63,468 nt of DNA from Gammaproteobacteria bacterium (GTDB lineage Bacteria > Pseudomonadota > Gammaproteobacteria > Steroidobacterales > Steroidobacteraceae). The notes under the pieces are model-generated. The model was not told the DNA's origin. It did not search any database and saw only the letters and a list, made by a program, of their open reading frames with translations. The DNA is taken from contig JANYJY010000003.1 in the NCBI GenBank assembly GCA_025358295.1, positions 1 through 63,468 on the forward strand, given 5' to 3'. Positions 42,981-51,668 of the stretch are shown here, piece after piece. Every line of letters begins with the position of its first letter. The first letter of the stretch is position 1. A program made the translations under genes and the position numbers.

Positions 42981-43931
42981 GTGAAAGCAGTATTCCTGGA
43001 TTACGACACCGTCTCCACCGGCGATCTCGACATCTCCGCACTGAGTTCGGCCGTGGATGATCTGGTGCTGTGCGAATCGGACGACTCAAGGACGGCTGAG
43101 CGCATTCGGCATGCGCAGGTCGTGCTGTTGAACAAGGTTGAACTGTCGCGCGACTTATTGCGCGGCGCCGCCGATCTTAATTTGATCGCCGTGGCCGGCA
43201 CGGGTACGAACAACATCGATTTGGCCGCGGCGCGCGAACTGGGAATGGGCGTTTGCAATGTGCGTGGCTACTGCACTTCATCGGTGGTGCAGCATGTCTG
43301 GGGCCTGATACTGAGTCTCACGCAACATGTCTCGGACTATGCGCGGCTGGTGGGCAACGGCTCCTGGACCCACAATGAGGCCCTGACCGTGCTATCGCAC
43401 CCGATTCGCGAACTCGAGGGCCGCACATTCGGCGTCGTCGGCTGGGGTGAACTGGGTCGCGGCGCCGCGCGAATGGCCGAGGCCTTCGGCATGCGCGTCG
43501 TCATTGCAGAACGTCGCGGCGGGGGGCCGGTGCCGGGCCGAGTGCAACTCCGACAGCTGCTGGCAAGCTCGGACATCGTGTCGCTTCACTGTCCGCTCAA
43601 TGAATCGACCCGCGGTCTGATCGGAGCGGCGGAACTGGCGCTGATGAAATCCGATGCCCTGCTGATCAATACGGCCCGTGGCGCCTTGGTGGATGGCCAT
43701 GCACTCGCCGCAGCTCTCAAGGCGGGACGACTGGGAGGCGCCGGAATCGACGTTCTGCCGCAGGAGCCGCCTGCCCTAGACGATCCCTTGCTCGAGCCCG
43801 GCATTCCGAATTTGATCGTGACACCTCACGTGGCGTGGGCCGCGCGCGAAGCGCGCCAGCGCTGTATCGACGAAATGGCCGCCAATATCAAGGATTTTGT
43901 AATCGGCGGTCGCCGGTCACGGGTCGATTGA
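42981..43931 (+). CDS. D-2-hydroxyacid dehydrogenase
   Basis: 316 residues. NAD-binding GWGELGRGAARM, catalytic Arg in LINTARGALVDG, Glu in LPQEPP and His in VTPHVAW. Best fits glycerate or hydroxypyruvate dehydrogenases, but the substrate is not fixed by sequence. The start is GTG 42981, 27 bases from the divergent rhomboid gene. Confidence 0.9.
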   Translation: MKAVFLDYDTVSTGDLDISALSSAVDDLVLCESDDSRTAERIRHAQVVLLNKVELSRDLLRGAADLNLIAVAGTGTNNIDLAAARELGMGVCNVRGYCTSSVVQHVWGLILSLTQHVSDYARLVGNGSWTHNEALTVLSHPIRELEGRTFGVVGWGELGRGAARMAEAFGMRVVIAERRGGGPVPGRVQLRQLLASSDIVSLHCPLNESTRGLIGAAELALMKSDALLINTARGALVDGHALAAALKAGRLGGAGIDVLPQEPPALDDPLLEPGIPNLIVTPHVAWAAREARQRCIDEMAANIKDFVIGGRRSRVD

Positions 43932-43985
43932 CGACCCGCGAATCCGGTTTCCGCCGAGACCGCGCCGACGGCGCGGCGCGCGTGA

Positions 43986-44090
43986 TCAACCCCGCGCCGC
44001 TTTCTTCTCTTTCTTCGCAGCACGCTTCTCTTCCAAAGTCTTGCTCGGCTTTTTCTTATCTTCTTTCTTTCGGTCCATACCCTTGCCCAT
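43986..44090 (-). CDS. Small lysine-rich protein beside DEAD helicase
   Basis: 34 residues, MGKGMDRKKEDKKKPSKTLE followed by EKRAAKKEKKAARG: nearly half Lys or Arg. It has a very strong Shine-Dalgarno (GAGGAGA) six bases before the ATG and starts 33 bases after the helicase stop on the same strand. Similar short basic proteins are widespread next to RNA helicases or cold-shock genes. Probably binds RNA or ribosomes; function not established. Confidence 0.75.
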   Translation of the reverse strand: MGKGMDRKKEDKKKPSKTLEEKRAAKKEKKAARG

Positions 44091-44123
44091 GATTCTCTCC
44101 TCTAGTAGTCAACCAATGGAACA

Positions 44124-46019
44124 TTACTTCTTTGGCTTGCGCCGGATCAACATCTTGCGCTCCGAGGGTTTCGCCGCCGCTCCCCGGCTATCGGAGTGGC
44201 GGCCGATGGGTGCCCGTCCCGCGGGGTGCCGCCCAGCCGTATCGCGCGGTGACTTGGGCGGCTTCTCGCTGACCCGGCTGATGCGCAACTCGCGGCCCAC
44301 CACACGCACTGTTTGCAAGTCCTTAAATATCTCCTTCGGCATGCCTTCCGGCAAATCGACGTAGCTGTGATCCTCTCGGATGTCCACGCGACCGATGTGC
44401 ACACCCTCTATCCCGGACTCATTGGCGATGGCGCCGACGATATTGCCGGGCTTGATACCATGCACCGACCCGACTTCGATGCGAAAAGTTTCCATTTGGC
44501 CGGCGGCGGATTTGGCGCCGGGCGCACGCGTTCTTTCGGCTGGTGCCGCCGCGGTGGCCGCGCGCTCAGGTGAACGCTCACGCTCCGATGGGCGTTCACG
44601 CTCGCGCTCCGGGGTACGCGCGCGCTCTGTTGGGCGTTCGCGCTCGGCGGGGGGGTGAGTCTCGGCAGCCCGCTCCGAGTTACCGGCCAGCAGCAGCGGC
44701 GTCGTGCCCTGCGACATGCTTGCAAGCGCGGCAGCGATGTCGATCAGCGGCAGACCGGTTTCCGCTTCCAACTGCTCGACGACGCCACGCAACACCGTTG
44801 CCTCTCCCTTGGCGATGGTCTCAGTAACCCGGACTTTGAATTTGGAGATTCGCAGCGCATTGACCGCGTCCACCGTCGGCAAATTCATGGGTTCTATGAC
44901 CTGCCGCGTGGCACGCTCGATGGCGCGCAGCATATTGCGTTCCCGCGGGGCGACGAACAGGATGGCCTCGCCCTTGCGGCCCGCTCTGCCCGTGCGGCCG
45001 ATGCGGTGCACATAGGACTCTGTGTCGTAGGGAACATCGTAGTTCACGACATGCCCGACGCGCTCCACATCAAGACCGCGTGCCGCCACATCGGTGGCGA
45101 CCACGATGTCTATTTGCCCGGCCTTCAGGCGCGCAACCGTGCGCTCACGCTGCGGCTGGGGAATATCGCCGTTGAGAGGAGCGGCCGCAAATCCGCGGGC
45201 TTCCAACTTCTCGGCCAGTTCCACGGTCGCCTGCTTGGTGCGCGTGAATACCAGCATGCCGTCGAAGGGTTCTGCCTCGAGTATCCGCGTCAGCGCATCC
45301 AGCTTGTGCATGCCGCTGACCATCCAGTAGCGCTGGCGAATGTTGGTCGCCGTGCTGGTCTTGCTCTTGATCGTCACTTCCGTCGGCGAATGCAGGTGCT
45401 TGGACGCTATGCGGCGAATCGGCGCAGGCATGGTGGCTGAAAACAATGCCACCTGGCGCTTCGGCGGGGTCTGTTCGAGAATACTTTCAACGGCATCGAC
45501 GAAGCCCATGCGCAGCATTTCGTCCGCCTCATCCAGAACCAGCAGCGTCAATCCGGTGAGTTTCAAGGTGCCGCGATTCATGTGGTCGATGACCCGTCCG
45601 GGCGTGCCCACCACCACATGCACGCCGCGTCGCAGCGCATTCAACTGCGGCTGGTAGCTCTGGCCGCCGTAGATCGGCAATACATGAAAGCCCTTCAGAT
45701 GCGCCGCGTACTTCAAGAACGCCTCGGCCACCTGCAGGGCCAGTTCGCGGGTGGGTACCAACACCAGCACCTGAGGTTCGTGCTTGGACAGATCGATGCG
45801 CGTCAAGGCCGGCAGGGCGAAGGCCGCCGTCTTGCCGGTGCCGGTTTGGGCCTGGCCCATCATGTCGGCGCCGGACAGCAGCACGGGGATGGTCGCGGCC
45901 TGGATCGGGGATGGAGACTCGTAACCAACGTCGGTCAGCGCACGGAGCACGGGCTCCGACAGTGCAAGATCACGGAAGCTCGGGATGCTCGGACTTTCGT
46001 CCACAGGAACTGCACTCAT
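44124..46019 (-). CDS. deaD: DEAD-box RNA helicase with DbpA-type C-terminal domain
   Basis: 631 residues. Q motif PSPIQAATIPVL, motif I AQTGTGKT, DEAD in LVLDEADEM, SAT, and HRIGRTGR. After the helicase core comes a dimerisation part, an Arg/Glu/Pro-rich low-complexity stretch (about residues 485-530), and a DbpA RNA-binding domain (FRIEVGSVHGIKPGNIVGAIANESGIEG, DLPEGMPKEI). The basic tail ends RRKPKK. Ribosome assembly and cold-adaptation helicase of the CsdA/DeaD group. Confidence 0.94.
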   Translation of the reverse strand: MSAVPVDESPSIPSFRDLALSEPVLRALTDVGYESPSPIQAATIPVLLSGADMMGQAQTGTGKTAAFALPALTRIDLSKHEPQVLVLVPTRELALQVAEAFLKYAAHLKGFHVLPIYGGQSYQPQLNALRRGVHVVVGTPGRVIDHMNRGTLKLTGLTLLVLDEADEMLRMGFVDAVESILEQTPPKRQVALFSATMPAPIRRIASKHLHSPTEVTIKSKTSTATNIRQRYWMVSGMHKLDALTRILEAEPFDGMLVFTRTKQATVELAEKLEARGFAAAPLNGDIPQPQRERTVARLKAGQIDIVVATDVAARGLDVERVGHVVNYDVPYDTESYVHRIGRTGRAGRKGEAILFVAPRERNMLRAIERATRQVIEPMNLPTVDAVNALRISKFKVRVTETIAKGEATVLRGVVEQLEAETGLPLIDIAAALASMSQGTTPLLLAGNSERAAETHPPAERERPTERARTPERERERPSERERSPERAATAAAPAERTRAPGAKSAAGQMETFRIEVGSVHGIKPGNIVGAIANESGIEGVHIGRVDIREDHSYVDLPEGMPKEIFKDLQTVRVVGRELRISRVSEKPPKSPRDTAGRHPAGRAPIGRHSDSRGAAAKPSERKMLIRRKPKK

Positions 46020-46085
46020 AGGAATAGCCTTAAGGAAGTAGCGGCAAGTCTAGCGGTTTAACTGGGTATTGCTACCATATGCACC

Positions 46086-46811
46086 ATGGGACGCATATTT
46101 GAAGTTAGAAAACACGCCATGTTTGCGCGCTGGAACCGCATGGCAAAGCAGTTCACGCGTGTGGCCAAGGACATTGCTATTGCAGTGCACGCCGGGGGTC
46201 CGGACCCCGCCTCGAACTCGACATTGCGCCGCGTGCTGCAAAACGCACGCGCCGTCAACATGCCGAAGGACAAGACCGACGCCGCGATTCGCCGTGCTTC
46301 GGGCAAGGAAGCGGCTAATTATCAGGAAATCATCTACGAGGGCTACGCACCGCACGGCGTGGCGCTGTTGGTGGAAACCGCCACCGACAACCCCACGCGT
46401 ACCATCGCCAGCGTGCGCAACGTCTTCGCCAAGAATGCGGCCAATCTCGGCACCACTGGGAGTGTCGGCTTCTTGTTCAAGAAAATGGGCGTGTTTCGAC
46501 TCGACCCGAGCGCCGTCAAGGATCAGGACGAACTGGAATTGGACCTGATCGACTACGGGCTTGAGGAAATGGGCGACAGCACCGGAGACAAGGGCGAGCC
46601 GCAATTGGTGATTCGCGGCGCGTTCAATGATTTCGGCAGGCTGCAGGAGGCGCTGGAAAAGCGCGGCATTACCCCGCTGTCCGCCGAACATGAGTACATT
46701 TGCACTCTGCCGATTGAGCTGCCCGAAGATCAGGCCACCGAAGTGCTGGGGTTCATCGACAAACTCGAACAGGAAGATGACGTACAGAAGGTCTTCCATT
46801 CCCTGGCCTGA
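46086..46811 (+). CDS. YebC/PmpR-family protein (YeeN-like)
   Basis: 241 residues. [30 protein letters not shown] marks the YeeN-type branch rather than YebC proper. [14 protein letters not shown] and [15 protein letters not shown] are conserved. The family was described as transcriptional regulators; recent work on YebC-type proteins implicates translation elongation. It is divergent from the DEAD helicase with 66 bases between starts. Confidence 0.92.
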   Translation: MGRIFEVRKHAMFARWNRMAKQFTRVAKDIAIAVHAGGPDPASNSTLRRVLQNARAVNMPKDKTDAAIRRASGKEAANYQEIIYEGYAPHGVALLVETATDNPTRTIASVRNVFAKNAANLGTTGSVGFLFKKMGVFRLDPSAVKDQDELELDLIDYGLEEMGDSTGDKGEPQLVIRGAFNDFGRLQEALEKRGITPLSAEHEYICTLPIELPEDQATEVLGFIDKLEQEDDVQKVFHSLA

Positions 46812-46946
46812 TGGAAATCGGCCAAGCCGGGATCGCATGACCCGGTATTTACATAATCCAAGCACCTTAAGCATTGTTCACCCTGTCATCCTTCATTGAG
46901 GCGCCGCGTTGTTCTTCTTGAGACGCCCAATTTTGAGGAGATGCCC

Positions 46947-47108
46947 GTGAAGATCCTGATTAAGATGCTGATTCCATTGAGTTTAATGGCAATTGCAACC
47001 ACCGGCTGCGTGGTTGCCCCCGTCGGTTACTACCACCGCGGTTACTACGGGCCGCGGGTGGCAGTGATCGCGCCTGCGCCGGCGTTGATCGTTCGCCCGT
47101 GGCGCTAG
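46947..47108 (+). CDS. Small lipoprotein
   Basis: 53 residues. A signal peptide and lipobox ATTGC lead to a short Tyr/Gly/Pro-rich tail (VVAPVGYYHRGYYGPRV). The start is GTG 46947 with GAGGAG six bases before it; an in-frame start 51 bases earlier lacks an RBS. Many proteobacteria carry comparable short YYxxGYYGP lipoproteins of unknown role. Convergent with the Nudix gene. Confidence 0.65.
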   Translation: MKILIKMLIPLSLMAIATTGCVVAPVGYYHRGYYGPRVAVIAPAPALIVRPWR

Positions 47109-47129
47109 TGCCCGGGTATTGAAGCTGAC

Positions 47130-47576
47130 TCAAGGCTTGTGCAGGGACTCGTGGATGATGGTCGCGTGGGCCCATTCGACTACGGGTTTCAGGCGCGGCG
47201 ACGCCATGCTCAATGCCTTGTTGAAGTCGACCCAGCACGCTTCATGGTGCTCGGGCACGCCCAAATCAGGATTGACGGGCAGGAGCACCCGGGTCTCCTT
47301 GCTGCGCGCGATGTAGTAGCGCGAGATCTTGCCCTTGTTATAGGGCCCCGTGTCCATGTACGCCAGACCCCAATCGAACGACAGGTCATCGAGCGTCGTC
47401 TCTTCACGAACTTCGCGCAGGGCGGCGTCGATGGGCTCCTCGCCCGCCTCGACCAGGCCTTTGGGGAAATCCCAATTGCGATAGGCGCGAAGCAGCAGAA
47501 ATTTTAGTTTCCGCAGCGATAGGCTCACCACCACGACGCCCGAAGACAGTCGATGCGGTGGTCCATTCCAAGACAT
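47130..47576 (-). CDS. Nudix hydrolase
   Basis: 148 residues. The Nudix box is present as GLVEAGE-x7-REVREET with the last Gly replaced by Thr. The rest resembles diadenosine polyphosphate or RNA pyrophosphohydrolase-like short Nudix enzymes; substrate uncertain. ATG 47576 has GGGGAG upstream; the frame extends to a GTG eight codons earlier. It is 24 bases after ahpF and so likely co-transcribed with ahpCF. Confidence 0.88.
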   Translation of the reverse strand: MSWNGPPHRLSSGVVVVSLSLRKLKFLLLRAYRNWDFPKGLVEAGEEPIDAALREVREETTLDDLSFDWGLAYMDTGPYNKGKISRYYIARSKETRVLLPVNPDLGVPEHHEACWVDFNKALSMASPRLKPVVEWAHATIIHESLHKP

Positions 47577-47600
47577 CCTTTGCTCCCCTGGCCCAAACAC

Positions 47601-49169
47601 CTATGCGGCGGCGGACAGCGGCGTACGAATCAAATAATCGAAGGCACTCAGGGAGGCCTTTGCCCCTTCGCCCACCGCAATCACGATCTGCTTGTAGGGT
47701 ACAACAGTGCAATCTCCGGCTGCGAATACTCCAGGTACGGAGGTCCGGCCGCGCTCATCGACTTCGACCTCGCCGCGAGGCGAGAGCTTGACCGTGCCCT
47801 TCAACCAATCGGTGTTCGGCACCAGCCCGATTTGCACGAAGACCCCGGCAAGTTCGATGCTGTGCAGGACGCCACTCTGCCGATCCTTGTAGTTGAGCCC
47901 GGTCACACGCTCGCCGTCGCCGGTTATTTCGTTGGTCTGTGCGCCGGTGACGATGGTCACATTGGGCAAGCTCTGTAGCTTGCGTACCAGGACCGCGTCG
48001 GCGCGCAGCTGCGCGTCGTACTCGATCAGCCACACGTGGCTCACGAGCCCGGCCAGGTCGATGGCCGCCTCGACCCCGGAATTGCCGCCGCCGACCACGG
48101 CGACACGCTTGCCCTTGAACAAGGGGCCGTCGCAATGCGGACAGTAAGCGACGCCGCGATTGCGATATTCACGCTCGCCCGGCACGTTGATTTCGCGCCA
48201 GCGTGCGCCGGTCGCAATGATCACCGAGCGCGCCCGCAAGGTTCCCCCATTGGTGAGCTTCAGCTCGATGAGATCACCCGGCACCAGAGCCTCCGCGCGC
48301 TGCAGATTCATCACATCGACGTCGTAGGTGTTGACGTGCTCTTCGAGCCCTGAAGCCAGCTTATGCCCCAGGGTCTCCTTAACCGAGATGAAATTCTCGA
48401 TACCGACGGTGTCGAGCAGCTGTCCGCCGAGGCGTTCGGCCGCTATGCCTGTACGAATGCCCTTGCGCGCTGCGTAAACGGCCGCCGCGGCGCCGGCGGG
48501 ACCTCCGCCCACCACCAGCACGTCGAAAGGCTCCTTGGCAGCCAGCCGCGACGCATCGCGCGCCGCGGATCCCGTATCCAGCTTGGCGATGATCTCGGCA
48601 AGCTCCATGCGGCCCTGCCCAAAGGGTTGGCCGTTGAGGTATACGGCCGGCACCGCCATCACCTGGCGCCGCTCGACCTGTTCTTGAAATACCGCACCAT
48701 CGATCATGGTGTGGCGAATCTTCGAATTGAGAACCGCCATGAGGTTCAGCGCCTGAACCACGTCGGGACAGCTCTGGCATGTCAGCGATACAAAGGTCTC
48801 GAAATGGTACTCACCGTCGAGACCGGCAATCTGCTCGAGCACGTCCGGCTCGATTTTCGGTGGATAGCCGCCGGTCTGCAAAAGCGCCAGCACCAGCGAC
48901 GTGAATTCGTGCCCCATGGGCAATCCCGCGAAACGCACGCGGGGTTCGGCGCCGGACCGACGCAGGGCGAAGGAAGGCTTCGCCTCTGCGTCGTCGCGGT
49001 GCACACGTATTGTGACCAGATCGGATACTGATTCGATATCGCTCAACAGCTCGAGCATTTCGCGCGACTTATCGCTGTCATCGACGGAGGCGTCGATCTC
49101 CACCGGCTGCGAAATCCGCTGCAGGTAATCCTTCAGTTGCGCCTTTAAGTTGCTGTCGAGCATGGACAT
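47601..49169 (-). CDS. ahpF: Alkyl hydroperoxide reductase subunit F
   Basis: 522 residues. N-terminal tandem thioredoxin-like domain with SCQSCPDV, then a thioredoxin-reductase-like part with FAD site [16 protein letters not shown], redox pair YCPHC and NAD site [17 protein letters not shown]. It reduces AhpC with NADH. Its ATG overlaps the ahpC stop in TGATG. Confidence 0.97.
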   Translation of the reverse strand: MSMLDSNLKAQLKDYLQRISQPVEIDASVDDSDKSREMLELLSDIESVSDLVTIRVHRDDAEAKPSFALRRSGAEPRVRFAGLPMGHEFTSLVLALLQTGGYPPKIEPDVLEQIAGLDGEYHFETFVSLTCQSCPDVVQALNLMAVLNSKIRHTMIDGAVFQEQVERRQVMAVPAVYLNGQPFGQGRMELAEIIAKLDTGSAARDASRLAAKEPFDVLVVGGGPAGAAAAVYAARKGIRTGIAAERLGGQLLDTVGIENFISVKETLGHKLASGLEEHVNTYDVDVMNLQRAEALVPGDLIELKLTNGGTLRARSVIIATGARWREINVPGEREYRNRGVAYCPHCDGPLFKGKRVAVVGGGNSGVEAAIDLAGLVSHVWLIEYDAQLRADAVLVRKLQSLPNVTIVTGAQTNEITGDGERVTGLNYKDRQSGVLHSIELAGVFVQIGLVPNTDWLKGTVKLSPRGEVEVDERGRTSVPGVFAAGDCTVVPYKQIVIAVGEGAKASLSAFDYLIRTPLSAAA

Positions 49170-49732
49170 CAGATCTTACCGACCAAATCCAGGGAAGGAG
49201 CCAGGGTGCTGGCGCCCGGTGTCCACTTGGCGGGGCATACCTCGCCCGGGTGAGAGGCGACGTATTGCGCGGCCTTCACCTTGCGCAACAATTCCTTCGC
49301 ATCTCGGCCGATTCCGTTGTCATGGACTTCCATGATCTTGATCCGGCCGCTGGGGTCGATTACGAATGTGCCGCGCAGCGCGAGGCCTTCTTCTTCGATC
49401 AACACTTCGAAGTTGCGTGCCAACGCGGCGGTCGGGTCGCCCACCAAGGGATATTGCACCTTCTTGATGGTGTCCGACGTGTCGTGCCAGGCCTTGTGCG
49501 CAAAGTGGGTGTCGGTCGACACGCCGTACACTTCCACGCCCAGCTTCTTGAATTCAGCGTAATTGTCGGCCAGGTCGCCGAGTTCCGTGGGGCACACAAA
49601 GGTGAAATCCGCGGGATAGAACACCACGACAGCCCATTTGCCCTTCAGAGTTTCATTGGTCACGGGCACGAATTTGCCGTTGTGATAGGCGGTGGCCGAG
49701 AAGGGCTTGATTTCAGTATTGATCAGAGACAT
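49169..49732 (-). CDS. ahpC: Alkyl hydroperoxide reductase subunit C (peroxiredoxin)
   Basis: 187 residues. Peroxidatic Cys in [12 protein letters not shown] and resolving Cys in GEVCPAKW, a typical 2-Cys peroxiredoxin. [11 protein letters not shown] gives the standard start at 49732, although the frame is open 13 codons further. AAGGA lies upstream. Divergent from oxyR, whose product likely activates it on peroxide stress. Confidence 0.97.
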   Translation of the reverse strand: MSLINTEIKPFSATAYHNGKFVPVTNETLKGKWAVVVFYPADFTFVCPTELGDLADNYAEFKKLGVEVYGVSTDTHFAHKAWHDTSDTIKKVQYPLVGDPTAALARNFEVLIEEEGLALRGTFVIDPSGRIKIMEVHDNGIGRDAKELLRKVKAAQYVASHPGEVCPAKWTPGASTLAPSLDLVGKI

Positions 49733-49820
49733 TAAGTTGATCCTTGAACGAGTTTTGACACAGGGCAGCATGGTAACAGCGGCGGCCTTATTAGAGAATT
49801 GGATAACAACGATGATTTTG

Positions 49821-49835
49821 ATAGACTGCGTCTAT
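49821..49835. promoter_or_regulatory. OxyR-type half site between ahpC and oxyR
   Basis: ATAG-N7-CTAT at 49821-49835 matches one half of the OxyR consensus ATAG-N7-CTAT-N7-ATAG-N7-CTAT. CGAT, seven bases before it, is a partial match to the adjoining element. It lies 30 bases before the oxyR start and about 90 bases upstream of ahpC in the divergent region, where OxyR would act on both. Confidence 0.6.
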
Positions 49836-49864
49836 TGCCGCTTCTTCTTAATTGGGACAGGGTG

Positions 49865-50761
49865 ATGAATCTCAAGGATCTGAAGTACTTAGTCGCGCTG
49901 GCGGATACCGGCCATTTCGGCAAGGCGGCGGAACGGACCTTCGTGAGCCAGCCCACCCTGTCCGCGCAGATCAAAAAACTCGAGGATTACCTCGGCGTCA
50001 AACTGGTCGAACGCCAACCGAAAAACGTTCAGCTCACCGATGTCGGCAAGCAAGTCGTGATTCGCGCCCGACGCATGTTGAGCGAAAGCGACGAAATCAT
50101 CGCCCTCGCCCGCAATAATACCGATCCCTTCGCAGGCAAATTGAGGATGGCGCTGATTCCGACCATAGGTCCCTACCTACTGCCGCGGGTGATGCCGAAA
50201 TTGCGCAAGGCGCTGCCGCACTTGAGCCTCATGCTGTACGAGTACCAAACAGAATCCCTGCTGAAGCGGCTGCGCGACGGTGAGATAGATCTCGGCATCC
50301 TGGCTCTGCCCGCCGCGCAGGACGGCATTGAGTCGCGCGAGCTCTACGAGGAGGAGTTTACGGTGGCCCTGCCGAACAATCATCCGCTCGTGGCCAAATC
50401 TTCCATCAAGGTACAAGACTTGAAGGGACATACATTGCTGTTGCTCGAAGACGGCCACTGCCTACGTGACCAGGCATTGGAAGTGTGCAGCCGGGTCGAT
50501 GTCCGCGAGGCCGAGGATTTTCGCGCCACCAGCCTCGAGACCCTGCGTCAGATGGTGGTCGCAGGCCTCGGTATCACCTTGTTGCCAGAACTCGCGGTAG
50601 ACTCTCCATTCGGCTCGCAGCGCGGGCTGGCGATTCGCCGCTTCACGAAGCCGGCTCCGTCTCGCACTGTCGGAGCGGTATGGCGCAAATCCAGCACGCG
50701 CGCCTCAGTGGTTGCCGCGGTCTGCGATGTCGTGGATCGCGTCATGGCCGACAGGAGCTGA
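49865..50761 (+). CDS. oxyR: LysR-type peroxide regulator OxyR
   Basis: 298 residues. N-terminal HTH (LADTGHFGKAAERTFVSQPTLSAQIKKLE) and a regulatory domain with the redox pair in EDGHCLRDQALEVC, equivalent to Cys199 and Cys208, which form the activating disulfide. Start ATG 49865 gives the usual MNLKDLKYLVAL; the longer frame is not supported. Divergent to ahpCF with an OxyR-like site between. Confidence 0.95.
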   Translation: MNLKDLKYLVALADTGHFGKAAERTFVSQPTLSAQIKKLEDYLGVKLVERQPKNVQLTDVGKQVVIRARRMLSESDEIIALARNNTDPFAGKLRMALIPTIGPYLLPRVMPKLRKALPHLSLMLYEYQTESLLKRLRDGEIDLGILALPAAQDGIESRELYEEEFTVALPNNHPLVAKSSIKVQDLKGHTLLLLEDGHCLRDQALEVCSRVDVREAEDFRATSLETLRQMVVAGLGITLLPELAVDSPFGSQRGLAIRRFTKPAPSRTVGAVWRKSSTRASVVAAVCDVVDRVMADRS

Positions 50762-50913
50762 AACCGGTGCATCGGACTAACGACCTTCTAAATCGTGACG
50801 GCCGTCTCGCACGGGCGACCTGGGAATCAGTCCGAAGCGGATCATTTGCCGATCATTTCACATATTCCTTGCCCAAGACGCGTCATCATATTCGCCCATA
50901 GGAATGCCCTGGC

Positions 50914-51660
50914 ATGAACGCTCGCACTATTTCACAAGGAGATCCCCCGGCCGCCGCGCCGCGCTTCGATCGCAAGTTCATCGAGGAACACAAGCTCATC
51001 GAACGCTACCTGGAGAGCAAGCTGCCGTTCAAAGGGGCCCGTGATCTGGAAAACTGGTGTCGGGCGAATCCCGAATATCTGAATGAACTCAAGCTATCGG
51101 AGCGGGCCCACACGAGCCTAAAGCTGCTCGAAGCCAGCGGTCAGCCGCAGGACTTGGGGGAAGCGAAGCTGCCGTGGTGGAAGACGATCTATGTCCCCAT
51201 CGGATTGGGAGTCCTCGCATTCCTGAGCCTGATCGCGTTTTGGGCGATTCTCGGAAAGTACATATTATTGCGCGGCGAACTCGAGGACACGCGCAACGTA
51301 ATGAACCAGGGTTCACTGGTGCAGCCGGCAACGACGAGCATTCTGCGCGTGTCGCCGGATCGCGCTCCAGGAATCAATCGGGCGCGGATCATCGTAAACC
51401 GCAATTCGCCGCAGTTGCTCGAGCTGCACATCGATCTGGGCTACACCAACAAGCTGGTGCAATTTCGCATGATCGTGGACAAACAAGATCAGGGGCGCGC
51501 GCTGATTCTGAATAATCTGCTCAAGGATTCCAACGGCGAATTGGGCATTACCCTCAATTCCACCGGATTGGCCGCCGGCACCTATACGGCGCGCATCGAG
51601 GCATTGCCGCCGCGCGGCAGTCCCATCGGCATCGGCTGGGTGCTCCTCGAAGTACACTGA
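50914..51660 (+). CDS. Hypothetical single-pass membrane protein
   Basis: 248 residues. A cytoplasmic N-terminal part (about 90 residues) rich in Glu and Lys with LIERYLESKLPFKGARDLENWCRANPEYLNEL, one membrane helix at about 92-117, and an outer beta-rich domain (LLELHIDLGYTNKLVQFRMIVD, AAGTYTARIEAL). The layout resembles membrane proteins with an anti-sigma-like topology, but no zinc motif or sigma gene is present. I cannot name a family. It ends 9 bases before the convergent ABC permease gene. Confidence 0.75.
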   Translation: MNARTISQGDPPAAAPRFDRKFIEEHKLIERYLESKLPFKGARDLENWCRANPEYLNELKLSERAHTSLKLLEASGQPQDLGEAKLPWWKTIYVPIGLGVLAFLSLIAFWAILGKYILLRGELEDTRNVMNQGSLVQPATTSILRVSPDRAPGINRARIIVNRNSPQLLELHIDLGYTNKLVQFRMIVDKQDQGRALILNNLLKDSNGELGITLNSTGLAAGTYTARIEALPPRGSPIGIGWVLLEVH

Positions 51661-51668
51661 GGGTCAGC

